Shown here: positions 27,263 to 35,503 of the stretch, one piece after another
How the letters are laid out: each line of letters begins with the position of its first letter
How positions within the stretch are numbered: position 1 is the stretch's first letter
Source: CAYQOX01 sp964419335
GTDB taxonomy: Bacteria > Hinthialibacterota > Hinthialibacteria > Hinthialibacterales > Hinthialibacteraceae
Direction: 5' to 3'
DNA: 64,000 bases
Assembly (NCBI GenBank): GCA_964419335.1
Contig: CAYQOX010000025.1
Location: forward strand, 1 to 64,000
Program-made: the position numbers and the translations under genes
The notes under the pieces: generated by a model
Told to the model about the DNA's origin: nothing
Database searches by the model: none
What the model saw: the letters and a program-made list of their open reading frames with translations, nothing else

Positions 27263-28456
27263 ATGCGCATCCTTTTTTTAAACCATAATTTGATATGGCG
27301 AGGGACTTTCTTTCGTTGTCTGGGATTCGCACGAACCTTGGTACGGCGTGGGCATGAGGTGGAAGTATGGACGGTGGCGCGAGAAAGAGATCTCCGGGGC
27401 ACATGGTGCGAAATCGATGGGGTTCGAGTATGGCAAACGCCGCGCTGGATGCTGCCAGGCAAGCATGATGGCGGCTATGCGCCTCTCGATATCCTCACCC
27501 GGCTGATGCGCGCCTGCATCGAAGAATGGGATGTGATCCATGCTTTTGATCATCGCCCTAATGTATTGCTGCCGTGGCTTTGGCTCAAAACCCAAGCATG
27601 GTCAACGAGAAATGTTGACCTGCCGCTGTTTGTGAGTGACTGGTGCGATTGGTGGACATGCGGTGGGATCACGACCTCGCGAAGACGGTACCCCTGGATT
27701 GATCACCTTGAACAGCGTATCGAAGAAGGCAGTAAAAAGATATCCGATGGAGTGACAGTCATCAGCCACGTGTTGCAAGAGCGGGCCCTTCATCTCGGAA
27801 TTGAGCAAGAACGCTGTCTCCTGCTTCCTTCAGGAGTGGAGGTGGAGCGCTTTCCGGTGAAGGATCGCCAAGAATGCCGCGAGCAATTGGGATTGCCCCA
27901 AGACGCGCTCCTGCTTGGTTTCGCTGGCTTTTCCCTGTGGGATTTACGACTGCTGGCAGAGGCTTTCGAGGCGATTAAGCAAAAACATAAACCGGCAAAA
28001 CTCTTGGTCATCGGAGGCGGGGTAGAAGCCCAGGCGATGGATATATTCCAACAACGCTTTCGTGTCAATGATGAAGTCTTCTTGCCAGGAAGCGTAACTT
28101 TTGAAGATCTTCCAATATTTTTGGGAGCCTGTGATCTTCATATACTGCCGATGGAAGAGAACCTGGCGAATCGGGCACGGATTCCCAATAAATTGTTCGA
28201 TTATATGGCTTCTGCTAGACCGATCGTGGCTTCAAATGTAGGAGATACCGCCCAAATCATTCATGAACATGGTATTGGCCTGACAGGAGAATGTAATGCT
28301 CGAGGTCTCGCCCAAGCGGTCGATTCCCTTCTTTCCACTCCCAATAGGATGGGTCAAATGGGAGAAGCGGCGCGGGCTATCGCAGAGGAAGAGTACGCTT
28401 TTTCTTCCCTTTCAAGAAAACTCGAAGAATTTTATCATTTCCTGATTGATGATTGA
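27263..28456 (+). CDS. glycosyltransferase family 4
   Basis: A 397-residue GT-B fold glycosyltransferase that moves a sugar from a nucleotide-sugar donor. The N-terminal acceptor domain starts LFLNHNLIWRG and includes HAFDHRPN; the C-terminal donor domain begins near LPSGVEVERF and contains LLGFAG, FLPGSVTFEDLP and the nucleotide-binding PNKLFDYMASARPIVAS with a following acidic site. There are no membrane segments. It probably shares a transcript with the ThuA gene 14 bases upstream, although the two have no evident biochemical link. Acceptor unknown. Confidence 0.9.
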   Translation: MRILFLNHNLIWRGTFFRCLGFARTLVRRGHEVEVWTVARERDLRGTWCEIDGVRVWQTPRWMLPGKHDGGYAPLDILTRLMRACIEEWDVIHAFDHRPNVLLPWLWLKTQAWSTRNVDLPLFVSDWCDWWTCGGITTSRRRYPWIDHLEQRIEEGSKKISDGVTVISHVLQERALHLGIEQERCLLLPSGVEVERFPVKDRQECREQLGLPQDALLLGFAGFSLWDLRLLAEAFEAIKQKHKPAKLLVIGGGVEAQAMDIFQQRFRVNDEVFLPGSVTFEDLPIFLGACDLHILPMEENLANRARIPNKLFDYMASARPIVASNVGDTAQIIHEHGIGLTGECNARGLAQAVDSLLSTPNRMGQMGEAARAIAEEEYAFSSLSRKLEEFYHFLIDD

Positions 28457-28571
28457 ATTAAGGTGTAGAAAATCGTGTTACTCTTGAGTATGATGTAATT
28501 TAATACATGGATATTCAAATCCTTTCAACAAAAGATACCATCCTCATTTGAGTTCTCTGGAGGGGTATAGT

Positions 28572-29660
28572 ATGCCCAAAAAACGGTCATTATGGAAAAG
28601 AGAGACGAAATGTCTTACCTGTGAAGCGGATATGATTAATTATCAGTACATCACCAAGAGTCAAAAAATTGTCTATGATGATTGGATGGTGGCACATATG
28701 GAACCCGTCGGCGAATATGAACCTTTTCCGGATGTCTTAAAAACGACAGTCTGCCCGAACTGCTTTACCGCTTCCAACGAATATAATTTTGGTGTTGAAC
28801 AATACCAGTGGTTTTATCGCAGTCCGACAAAAAATAATCAGGTCAAGGAAGTTTTTGAAAAAGTCAACGAAGAGCGTTTTCATGTTCTCACCGATGTGAT
28901 TAGTATGTTCGAACGTGAATGTGCAATTTTAGACAAGAAAAATAATCGCCCGGTTCATACTCGCACTCGGGCGACGTTCGAAAAAATTTGGCAAAACAAG
29001 GAACAATACGGCATTCCCTTTTTTACCCTCATGTTCGCCGAGCCACGGGATTATATAACCGCCTTTGCTTGTTTCGCCTTGGATCGCTACTGTCAAATGC
29101 TTCGCATTGCGTATAACTATGATGTCGAACCTTCCTCCTGGGAGCATGATTCTCTTAAACAAGCCATTGAAGATGAATTTATAGATAAAAGTCTGGATAT
29201 GAAATCCCCTGAACCTCGCTTTTATTTTATCGGTACGAATTATTTACAGAGTCTTGAATTCTTGGATGAATTAAAAAAGACAATGGATCAACTCAATGAA
29301 GAGACTTACAACACGCTGGTACAAGAGTATTGGGAAGAAGCGTACAAATTTATGAAAATAAGCTTTAGCAATGATGATATCAGTGCGATTCCACTCGAAC
29401 TCAAAGAAGGTGGCATGAATTTATTAATGGCGAAACTCCATTTCAAATTTGAAAACACAGAAGAAGGGCTGAAGTGTTTACGATTTTCTCGTAATTACGC
29501 GGATAACCGAATTAAGCAGATTTCCAGCACCAACCAGCAAAACTTCGTCAACGAAGTGGATGCCTTATCGAAACAATATTTGGAGGATCACAAAGAAAAA
29601 GAAGAGGAAGAAGAAGCGGCGGAAGAAGCCACAACGGACAAAAAGAAGAAAAAGAAATAA
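28572..29660 (+). CDS. zinc-ribbon protein related to DUF2225
   Basis: A 362-residue protein. The first 70 residues carry two CxxC pairs (Cys14/Cys17 in CLTC and a second in VCPNC about 50 residues later) separated in the way seen in DUF2225 proteins, so they probably bind zinc. The rest is helical, with TPR-like spacing, and ends in a strongly charged tail of Glu/Ala then Lys (about 335-362). No signal peptide is seen. The ATG at 28572 follows GGAGGGG; a TTG at 28548 is less likely. Function unknown; DUF2225 proteins often sit near envelope or spore-related genes. Confidence 0.7.
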   Translation: MPKKRSLWKRETKCLTCEADMINYQYITKSQKIVYDDWMVAHMEPVGEYEPFPDVLKTTVCPNCFTASNEYNFGVEQYQWFYRSPTKNNQVKEVFEKVNEERFHVLTDVISMFERECAILDKKNNRPVHTRTRATFEKIWQNKEQYGIPFFTLMFAEPRDYITAFACFALDRYCQMLRIAYNYDVEPSSWEHDSLKQAIEDEFIDKSLDMKSPEPRFYFIGTNYLQSLEFLDELKKTMDQLNEETYNTLVQEYWEEAYKFMKISFSNDDISAIPLELKEGGMNLLMAKLHFKFENTEEGLKCLRFSRNYADNRIKQISSTNQQNFVNEVDALSKQYLEDHKEKEEEEEAAEEATTDKKKKKK

Positions 29661-29805
29661 CTTCTACATCTCAATCTCTCTAACCGCATGTGACTCTTCT
29701 CTCCCTGAAATGAGTTGTAAAATGGGCTTATCTATTGACAAATCCTTGTGATGGTTCTTCATTCTATCCATCGAGTCTAAGCGAAATTAGGTATGGAGGT
29801 GTTAC

Positions 29806-30450
29806 ATGAGCCCGGCTCAAAGCGGCGTAAAGAAAACCGCTACAACCAAGAAAACCTCAAGAAAATTTCAACGTCACGAATCTTTATTGAATAAAGAGGA
29901 TACCCTGTTACTCATCATCGACTATCAGAAAAAATTGGTCGATATCATGGAACAGAGGGAGGCTGTAACCCCCGAAATTGTGCGTCTAATTGAAGGGGCT
30001 CAGTTGATGCAACTGCCAATCCTGACCACCCTACAGTACCCCAAAAGCCTAGGCCCTTTGGTGGATGAAGTTGCAGAGCATGTCGATCCAGAATGGACGG
30101 TAGAGAAACTCACCTTCAGCTGCTGTGGGAACGATGATTTTATCAAAATGCTAAAAAAAACCAAGCGCAAACAGGTGATTGTCACCGGGATCGAGACCCA
30201 TATATGCGTGTTGCAAACGGTTTTGGATTTGATCGCTAATGGGTATCACCCCCATATTCCGGCATTGGCTACCTGCTCACGCAGCGATTTTAACCGTGAT
30301 TTGGCCTTTGAGCGCATGCAAAACGCGGGTGCGATTTTAACCAATACTGAATCCGTTTTGTTTGAACTGCTTTATGAAGCGGGAACCGACGAATTTAAAT
30401 CTTTACAGAAATTAATCGTGGATCGACCTATATATCAGGATTTGCGTTAA
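29806..30450 (+). CDS. isochorismatase-family cysteine hydrolase
   Basis: A 214-residue alpha/beta hydrolase with the triad Asp39 (IIDYQ), Lys101 (EKLTFSCC) and Cys134 (GIETHICVLQ), all in family positions. The family includes nicotinamidases, ureidoacrylate amidohydrolases and related amidases; Cys-based catalysis suggests an amidase rather than a true isochorismatase (which has the Cys replaced). A Lys/Thr-rich stretch of about 25 residues precedes the domain. GGAGGT lies seven bases before the ATG. Its stop overlaps by three bases the stop of a convergent gene. Substrate unknown. Confidence 0.9.
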   Translation: MSPAQSGVKKTATTKKTSRKFQRHESLLNKEDTLLLIIDYQKKLVDIMEQREAVTPEIVRLIEGAQLMQLPILTTLQYPKSLGPLVDEVAEHVDPEWTVEKLTFSCCGNDDFIKMLKKTKRKQVIVTGIETHICVLQTVLDLIANGYHPHIPALATCSRSDFNRDLAFERMQNAGAILTNTESVLFELLYEAGTDEFKSLQKLIVDRPIYQDLR

Positions 30451-30833
30451 ATATTCGCATGGTGGAGGAATTGAGACGAGGTAAAGGAAGGTGGCATCGC
30501 TTTTTGGATCAAATCACGCACGGCCTCAATATTTAAAGGTTTCATCAATAGCCGTACCGGACGTTTGAGATAGTCGTATAAATCTTGAGGGCTTACCGGG
30601 ATCGAGGAGACGATAACCAGCGGATGACGGGTTACAATGTGTTGGGCGAGCTGGATTTCCTCACCCGGAGAATAACCTAATTCCAGTAATATCAAGTTGA
30701 AATCCTCTTTTTTGGAGGTGGAATAGGCCTCTTCAATATTGCGCGTAAAGGTAATATCCAACGGGAAATGCGACAAAATGAGTTGATAAAGGCGTCGTGT
30801 ATCCTCGTTGGGTTCATGGATTAAAACTTTCAT
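30447..30833 (-). CDS. degenerate response-regulator receiver domain
   Basis: A 128-residue single receiver domain with the fold's pattern: beta1 KVLIHEP, beta3 NLILLELGYSPGEE, beta4 LVIVSSIPVS and the conserved Lys98 in LLMKPL. The phosphoacceptor Asp is replaced by Glu51 (LLEL instead of LLDL), and the acidic pair after beta1 reads EP instead of DD. It therefore cannot be phosphorylated in the usual way; Glu may mimic the active state, or the domain may work by binding alone. There is no output domain. It converges on the preceding hydrolase with a three-base tail overlap, which makes a shared transcript impossible. Confidence 0.8.
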   Translation of the reverse strand: MKVLIHEPNEDTRRLYQLILSHFPLDITFTRNIEEAYSTSKKEDFNLILLELGYSPGEEIQLAQHIVTRHPLVIVSSIPVSPQDLYDYLKRPVRLLMKPLNIEAVRDLIQKAMPPSFTSSQFLHHANI

Positions 30834-30956
30834 TTTCCCGCCTCCAACTTAACCCCGGGTGGTCATTAATTCTCCCATTATTTATTTCTTATCGACGGAA
30901 AAATGAGTGTGATTAGGAATTTTTTTTTGATTTTCTCCAAAATTTCAAAAAAATTT

Positions 30957-30998
30957 CGACTTTTGTAAATTTTCCCTTGACATAATTTACTTTTGTCG
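30957..30998 (+). promoter_or_regulatory. dyad operator at the BlaI-type promoter
   Basis: CGAC-TTTT-GTAAATT (30957-30971) and AATTTAC-TTTT-GTCG (30984-30998) form an inverted repeat whose outer and inner blocks are complementary. The right half lies between the -35 and -10 hexamers, so a bound dimer would block RNA polymerase. This is the expected layout for autorepression by the adjacent BlaI-like protein. Confidence 0.65.
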
Positions 30999-31005
30999 AT
31001 AATAT
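30977..31005 (+). promoter_or_regulatory. sigma-70 promoter for the BlaI/M56 operon
   Basis: TTGACA at 30977-30982 and TAATAT at 31000-31005 are separated by 17 bases, close to ideal. The transcript would start near 31012, about 28 bases before the BlaI-like start codon. Confidence 0.8.
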
Positions 31006-31039
31006 GGGTATAACACGGTACAATTAGAAAGGAATAACC

Positions 31040-31441
31040 ATGTTAGAAAAATCATTGAATCTTCCAGCATCTGAAATGGAGGTAATCCGAGTTATGTGGA
31101 AGAAAAAAGCATGTACAGTCAGTGAGATTCGTGAAGCATTAAACAAAAAGCGCAAAGAGCCACTTGCACATTCAACCGTAGTAACACTGGTTCAACGATT
31201 GGAGGCAAAAAGTTATGTAGAAAAAACGGGTGAGCGAAAGGGCAAGGCTTTTGTATACCGTGCTTTGCTTCAACCAGAATTCACGCAGAAATATATGATA
31301 CAAAATTTTATCTCCCGTTACTTTGGAGATGATCCAGTACCCGTTATTTTTCACCTCATTAAAGACAATAAGATAACCATGGATGATATTCAGGAAATAC
31401 GAAAAATGCTCAAAGATTATGAAGACGGAATGAAAAAATAA
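31040..31441 (+). CDS. BlaI/MecI-family transcriptional repressor
   Basis: A 133-residue winged-helix repressor. The DNA-binding part (about 8-80) contains the recognition helix region HSTVVTLVQRLEAKSYVEK followed by the wing (RKGKAFVYRALL); the C-terminal part is the dimerisation helix bundle. In the family, a partner M56 peptidase cleaves or triggers cleavage of the repressor. The partner gene follows after 19 bases, and a dyad overlaps the promoter, so autoregulation is likely. The resistance role of the named family should not be assumed; no beta-lactamase is nearby. Confidence 0.92.
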   Translation: MLEKSLNLPASEMEVIRVMWKKKACTVSEIREALNKKRKEPLAHSTVVTLVQRLEAKSYVEKTGERKGKAFVYRALLQPEFTQKYMIQNFISRYFGDDPVPVIFHLIKDNKITMDDIQEIRKMLKDYEDGMKK

Positions 31442-31460
31442 ATCTCAAGAGGAATCAATT

Positions 31461-33344
31461 ATGTTGGAAGGGATACTATATTTATCGGATTGGTGGTGGG
31501 AATGGATTATTTCCTGTCTCGCTGGAATGATTCTACTTTATCTCGTAGGAGAATGTGTAATCCGTTTTGGAAAATACATTTCGGCTGAAATTCGTTATTG
31601 GATCTTGATATTGATACTTGTGAAATGTTGTGTGCCTACGATTTTCACCATTGGTGTCCCCTTTGTTTCATGGCCCGTTCAGGAATACGTCAACATCCAA
31701 TCTGTGAATCAAACAAATCCAGGAACAATAGATATCCACCCTCAGAGAAGTACCAACACGATTCTGCCAAAGATGGCAAATCATCCTTCTGGAGTCCAAC
31801 AAAATAATATTGTTCGCTTTAACTTACTCGACTATTTGTTTGTCTTCAACATACTCGGTTCGTTCATCATTCTTGTTTTAATCGTGAAAAAAGTAATCGG
31901 TCATAAAAAATTGTGTAAACGGTTGTATGATCAAAACGTTATAGAAATATGTAATCGTCTAAGCAAGAGATTAAATATTCGCATGCCAGATATATATGTC
32001 TCCGAGCAAATTGAAGAAGCAACGTACACAGGTGGTTTTATCCATTCTTACATTGTAATCGAAAAAAGATGGTTGAATGTTTCTGATGAACAAAAAGAAT
32101 TACTCCTAGCGCATGAATTGTTGCATATCAAACGGTGGGATCCCATTATCAATTGGTTTCAAATTGTAATGACGGTTTTATTTTGGTGGAATCCAATCGT
32201 GGCACGGTTAAATTATTTAATTCGCTGTGAACGTGAACATTGTGTCGACGATATGGTTCTGCAGAAATTAACCGTTGCTCCTTTGAATTATTCAAAAATG
32301 TTACTCCATGCGGCAGAAAACCAAGTATTTAGTCAATCTCTACATTGGCAGATCACCTTTGCCGATCCAGTTCATTCTTTAAAAAATCGTATTAGGAGGA
32401 TTATGATGAAAAAAACAAATCATTATAAGTTGAAATTCGCAGGAATTGCAATTCTCATCTTTTTTGTAACCACTTCCTTTTTAGGTTTTCAATTACAACA
32501 AGCAAATGGCAAAACTTCATTGGCTCAGCAAGCAACAAAAGCCTACAAGGAACAATGGAAAAGTATTACTTCTACAAACCTTACTTATGATGAAGAAAAT
32601 GCCATTCCACCTCTTGCACTACAGGGAATGGACCGAGTTGAGAAACGGCGTGAATTAATTAAACAACAAGAGAACATGTTGGAACTCGCACGTCAATCAG
32701 AAAATTATGATCCTGAAGGACAAGAAAGAGTCAAGAAATCACTTGATAAACTCAAAGCAGGAATAAATAACCCAAGATATTTTCATGAAGAAATCACTTA
32801 TATTACGAAAGGCAATTATCGATGCAAAGAGAGAAACCGTTTTGGACCCGAGCTGTATATTTCCAAAGCGGTATGTAATCGATTAAATGCCTTTTCTGTC
32901 CTTTATCATCCAGAAAAACAAGTTTTACAGTCCAAAGATAAACATGCCTGGTTTATCCCCACAAATGGTATGTGTCGCTTTGGTGCAGATATGGGTTGGT
33001 GGCTGGAAAATGGATTTCGTTTACAGGATATGGAAGATAGGAAATTAGCCTTATTAGATCCTGACGGAAAATTAATGGCTGTTATAACCGTCGATCCTTC
33101 ACTCAATTATGCATGGACTCATCTTAGTATTTTAAATGATCATAAGATTATAATTTGTGAAGACTTTGAGATGATGGATGGGCTTCCTGTTCCCAACACC
33201 GTGATCGTCAAAGAAAAAGTCGCCGATGGATCTTATTTCCAGATATCTAAGAAAACTTTACAAGAAGCAAAAGTCAATATTGATATTGACAATTCCATCT
33301 TTGAAAAACCTGAGGATTTTGAAACAAACATGCTAAATCGTTGA
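31461..33344 (+). CDS. BlaR1/MecR1-type M56 membrane metallopeptidase with a novel sensor tail
   Basis: A 627-residue inner-membrane protein. Four hydrophobic segments in the first ~310 residues surround the zinc motif HELLH (about residue 219) and the downstream CEREHCVDD. After a fifth helix (about 328-346) comes a ~280-residue extracytoplasmic domain. It is not a penicillin-binding domain (no SxxK/KTG); strands such as YFHEEITYITKGNYRCKE and AVITVDPSLNYAW suggest a beta-rich lipoprotein-sorting-like fold, but this is a guess. A striking point: AGGAGG at 32394-32399 lies six bases before in-frame ATG 32406, which would start a separate product with a plausible signal peptide (KLKFAGIAILIFFV). 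The gene forms an operon with blaI. Confidence 0.88.
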   Translation: MLEGILYLSDWWWEWIISCLAGMILLYLVGECVIRFGKYISAEIRYWILILILVKCCVPTIFTIGVPFVSWPVQEYVNIQSVNQTNPGTIDIHPQRSTNTILPKMANHPSGVQQNNIVRFNLLDYLFVFNILGSFIILVLIVKKVIGHKKLCKRLYDQNVIEICNRLSKRLNIRMPDIYVSEQIEEATYTGGFIHSYIVIEKRWLNVSDEQKELLLAHELLHIKRWDPIINWFQIVMTVLFWWNPIVARLNYLIRCEREHCVDDMVLQKLTVAPLNYSKMLLHAAENQVFSQSLHWQITFADPVHSLKNRIRRIMMKKTNHYKLKFAGIAILIFFVTTSFLGFQLQQANGKTSLAQQATKAYKEQWKSITSTNLTYDEENAIPPLALQGMDRVEKRRELIKQQENMLELARQSENYDPEGQERVKKSLDKLKAGINNPRYFHEEITYITKGNYRCKERNRFGPELYISKAVCNRLNAFSVLYHPEKQVLQSKDKHAWFIPTNGMCRFGADMGWWLENGFRLQDMEDRKLALLDPDGKLMAVITVDPSLNYAWTHLSILNDHKIIICEDFEMMDGLPVPNTVIVKEKVADGSYFQISKKTLQEAKVNIDIDNSIFEKPEDFETNMLNR

Positions 33345-33376
33345 GATATTTACTTGTTTACCACATCATTTTGGAG

Positions 33377-33405
33377 CCTAGCTTATAAAATAAGCTAGGT
33401 TTTTG
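33377..33405 (+). terminator. rho-independent terminator after the M56 gene
   Basis: CCTAGCTTA pairs with TAAGCTAGG around TAAAA and is followed by TTTTTT. Confidence 0.85.
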
Positions 33406-33451
33406 TTGTCTAGCATACACGATGAGCCTGTTGCTCTACTGTGCTTTTATA

Positions 33452-34063
33452 TTAGGAATAATGGTCGTGGCGGCGTTTGGACGTGATATCACTCAGAAAT
33501 TGATGGGCGATGCGGAAACTATTTTCCGAAATATGAAGCTGCTTGACGGTGATGAGATCCTTGTATTGCTCATAGTAATTCAACAAAAATTTATCGCCAG
33601 CTTGATTATTGAAATCATAGATATGCTCGAAATAGACGTGTCTGATCCCCGCACTGATGAGAACTTTGAAACAATTAATGCAAGGCGACAGGGTGCAGTA
33701 CAGGGAAGAACCATCGATGCGAATCCCCTGACGCGCCGCATGGGCGATGGCATTCATTTCCGCATGGATGGCGCGGGACAGTTCACGCGGCTCGATCCCC
33801 TCGACCTGGTTTTCAGGCTGGCGCCAATAGCATTTCTTTTCGTCGGTGCAGTGAAAGGTTCCCGGCGGGGCGCCGTTATAGCCTGTGGAGAGGATGCGGC
33901 GGTCGCGCACGATCACCGCGCCCACAGGACGTGAATAACAAGTCGAGCGGGTGGCCGCGAGTTTGGCCATCATCATGAAATATTCATCCCAAGAAGGACG
34001 GCTGGTGCTAAGCGCGGCGCTCAGCTCGGATAGGTCTCCGTTTTGAATGGGCCATTCGGACAT
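33452..34063 (-). CDS. dCMP deaminase family protein
   Basis: A 203-residue zinc-dependent cytidine/deoxycytidylate deaminase. Zinc ligands and catalytic Glu are His100-Ala-Glu102 and Cys128/Cys131 in LSPCINC. A second Cys/His cluster between the strands (HCTDEKKC, about 71-78) matches the extra zinc site of ComEB/dCMP deaminases, and GYNGAPPG is typical. It makes dUMP from dCMP for thymidylate synthesis. GAGGGA precedes the ATG. The gene is convergent with the BlaI/M56 operon and lies downstream of the terminator of the Tat-exported protein. Confidence 0.93.
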   Translation of the reverse strand: MSEWPIQNGDLSELSAALSTSRPSWDEYFMMMAKLAATRSTCYSRPVGAVIVRDRRILSTGYNGAPPGTFHCTDEKKCYWRQPENQVEGIEPRELSRAIHAEMNAIAHAARQGIRIDGSSLYCTLSPCINCFKVLISAGIRHVYFEHIYDFNNQAGDKFLLNYYEQYKDLITVKQLHISENSFRIAHQFLSDITSKRRHDHYS

Positions 34064-34090
34064 TGAATTTCCCTCGCGTTCTTTTTGGTT

Positions 34091-34121
34091 AAAAAAGGGG
34101 GAGTATAAAATCTCCCCCCTT
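34091..34121 (-). terminator. rho-independent terminator after the TIM-barrel isomerase gene
   Basis: AAGGGGGAG pairs with CTCCCCCCTT (one bulge) around an 8-base loop, running into TTTTTT on the minus strand. It lies between the stop at 34147 and the start of the deaminase gene at 34063. Confidence 0.75.
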
Positions 34122-34146
34122 CAATACCATAGCATAACGGAAGTGC

Positions 34147-35028
34147 TTACACGTCGCAAATCTCGATCGCTTCCTTGAGGGAATCAATGCCGTTTTTGGG
34201 GATAAATTCGTGAGCCACAAAACCATCATACTCAGTTTCAGCAATGGCTTTCATGATTGGTTCATACTTTAACTCTTGCGATTCGTCGATATCGCGACGC
34301 CCGGGATTCCCTCCCGTGTGATAGTGGCCAAAGTATTGGTGGTTATTTTGGATGGTACGAATGATATCGCCTTCCATGATTTGCATGTGATAAATATCGT
34401 ACAGGAGTTTGAAATTCGGGGAATCGACCCGTTTACATAACTCTATGCCCCAGGGGGAGTTATCACACATGTAGCCTGGATGATCCACTTTGCTGTTTAG
34501 CAGTTCCATATTAATGATCACCCCAGCATCTTCGGCCATTTTGGCCGCTTCTTTGAGTACGATCGTGCTATTTTCCAACCCTTCTTCGTCACTCATCCCG
34601 TGGCGATTGCCCGAGAAAGTGATGATATTGCGAAATCCATATTCCTTGCACAGGCCAATGTTCTTTTTGAATTGTTCCAACAGGTCAGAATGGATGTCTT
34701 TTTCATTGCAGCCGTGGGCGATACTCCCTGCGCCGGGCGAGTTCATGGTGGACACCAAACCATATTCTTTCATGATTTTCCAATCACTTTCACCAACCAA
34801 ATCAATACCAACCAACCCTAAATCAGCGCAGGTTTTGCAAAAGGCCTCAAAGCCATTGTCTTCTATGTATTGGTTAAAACACCATTTAGAAACAGATTGC
34901 TTGATATTGCCTTTGAGGTTGGTCTCGTTCGCGGTGGATGAGAGAGTAGGCAGGGTAGATGCTGCAGCGATTCCCGCCGCCATGGTTCCCATAGCGGAAC
35001 GCCGACTGACTTTTCTTTCATTTATCAT
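34147..35028 (-). CDS. Tat-exported sugar phosphate isomerase/epimerase-like protein (hydroxypyruvate-isomerase type)
   Basis: A 293-residue TIM barrel of the xylose-isomerase-like superfamily. The N-terminus RKVSRRSAMGTMAAGIAAAS is a twin-arginine signal, so a folded metalloenzyme is exported to the periplasm. Metal-binding-type residues appear in INMELLNS, LYDIYHMQ, GHYHTGG and VAHEFIP, in the order seen in hydroxypyruvate isomerase (Hyi). GGAGG lies nine bases before the ATG. Tat-exported members of this family are common in planctomycete-like bacteria; their substrates are mostly unknown. It is divergent from a GntR regulator, which may control it (inference). Confidence 0.88.
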   Translation of the reverse strand: MINERKVSRRSAMGTMAAGIAAASTLPTLSSTANETNLKGNIKQSVSKWCFNQYIEDNGFEAFCKTCADLGLVGIDLVGESDWKIMKEYGLVSTMNSPGAGSIAHGCNEKDIHSDLLEQFKKNIGLCKEYGFRNIITFSGNRHGMSDEEGLENSTIVLKEAAKMAEDAGVIINMELLNSKVDHPGYMCDNSPWGIELCKRVDSPNFKLLYDIYHMQIMEGDIIRTIQNNHQYFGHYHTGGNPGRRDIDESQELKYEPIMKAIAETEYDGFVAHEFIPKNGIDSLKEAIEICDV

Positions 35029-35503
35029 GGATTTGATCCTCCCTTTAGGATTTCCTTATTATAAAAACAAAAGCCCTCGCAGGTATAGCGTTAATGCTCT
35101 GCCTCACTTCATTTTTTAGAAAAATTATTTGAATTACCTACAGAGTGGCTGGACACGGAATTTTTTATAAATTAGCGTCTTGCGTTAAGAAACTTGCTCA
35201 TTCTATTCCAGAAAAATAGAAAAATTTACAATATTCTCGCAAACTTTTTGTCATAGTGGATTGACCGTATTTTTTTTGCTCATTATACTCGTCAAATAGC
35301 CAAAAAAGATTATAATATTATATAGATTGAGTTATCTCGGGTTTACTTTGAAATTATTCACTTAACTCCTTTATTTTATAATACTTATTATCATTGTTGC
35401 AAGTAGGGATAAAGCCTAAATTTCTATATACAACGATCTGGTCATTTTGATTTAAATAAGAAAACAATCCGCTCGGATCGTTTATGATCGAGTGGAATGA
35501 ATT
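35029..35503. other. 475-base divergent intergenic region
   Basis: An AT-rich region between the TIM-barrel isomerase and the GntR gene. Apart from the sigma-70-like promoter at 35261-35289, no gene, terminator or clear operator was recognised. The leader from that promoter to the GntR start would be about 200 bases long. Confidence 0.6.
35261..35289 (+). promoter_or_regulatory. sigma-70 promoter upstream of the GntR gene
   Basis: TTGACC (35261-35266) and TATACT (35284-35289) with a 17-base spacer. Each hexamer has one mismatch to consensus. Confidence 0.65.

Noticed and set aside
33422..33934. 170-codon plus-strand frame antisense to the dCMP deaminase
   Set aside because: Shadow frame with low-complexity translation and no domain.
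34490..35119. 209-codon plus-strand frame antisense to the Tat-exported isomerase
   Set aside because: Shadow frame; the minus-strand gene has clear motifs and a ribosome site.
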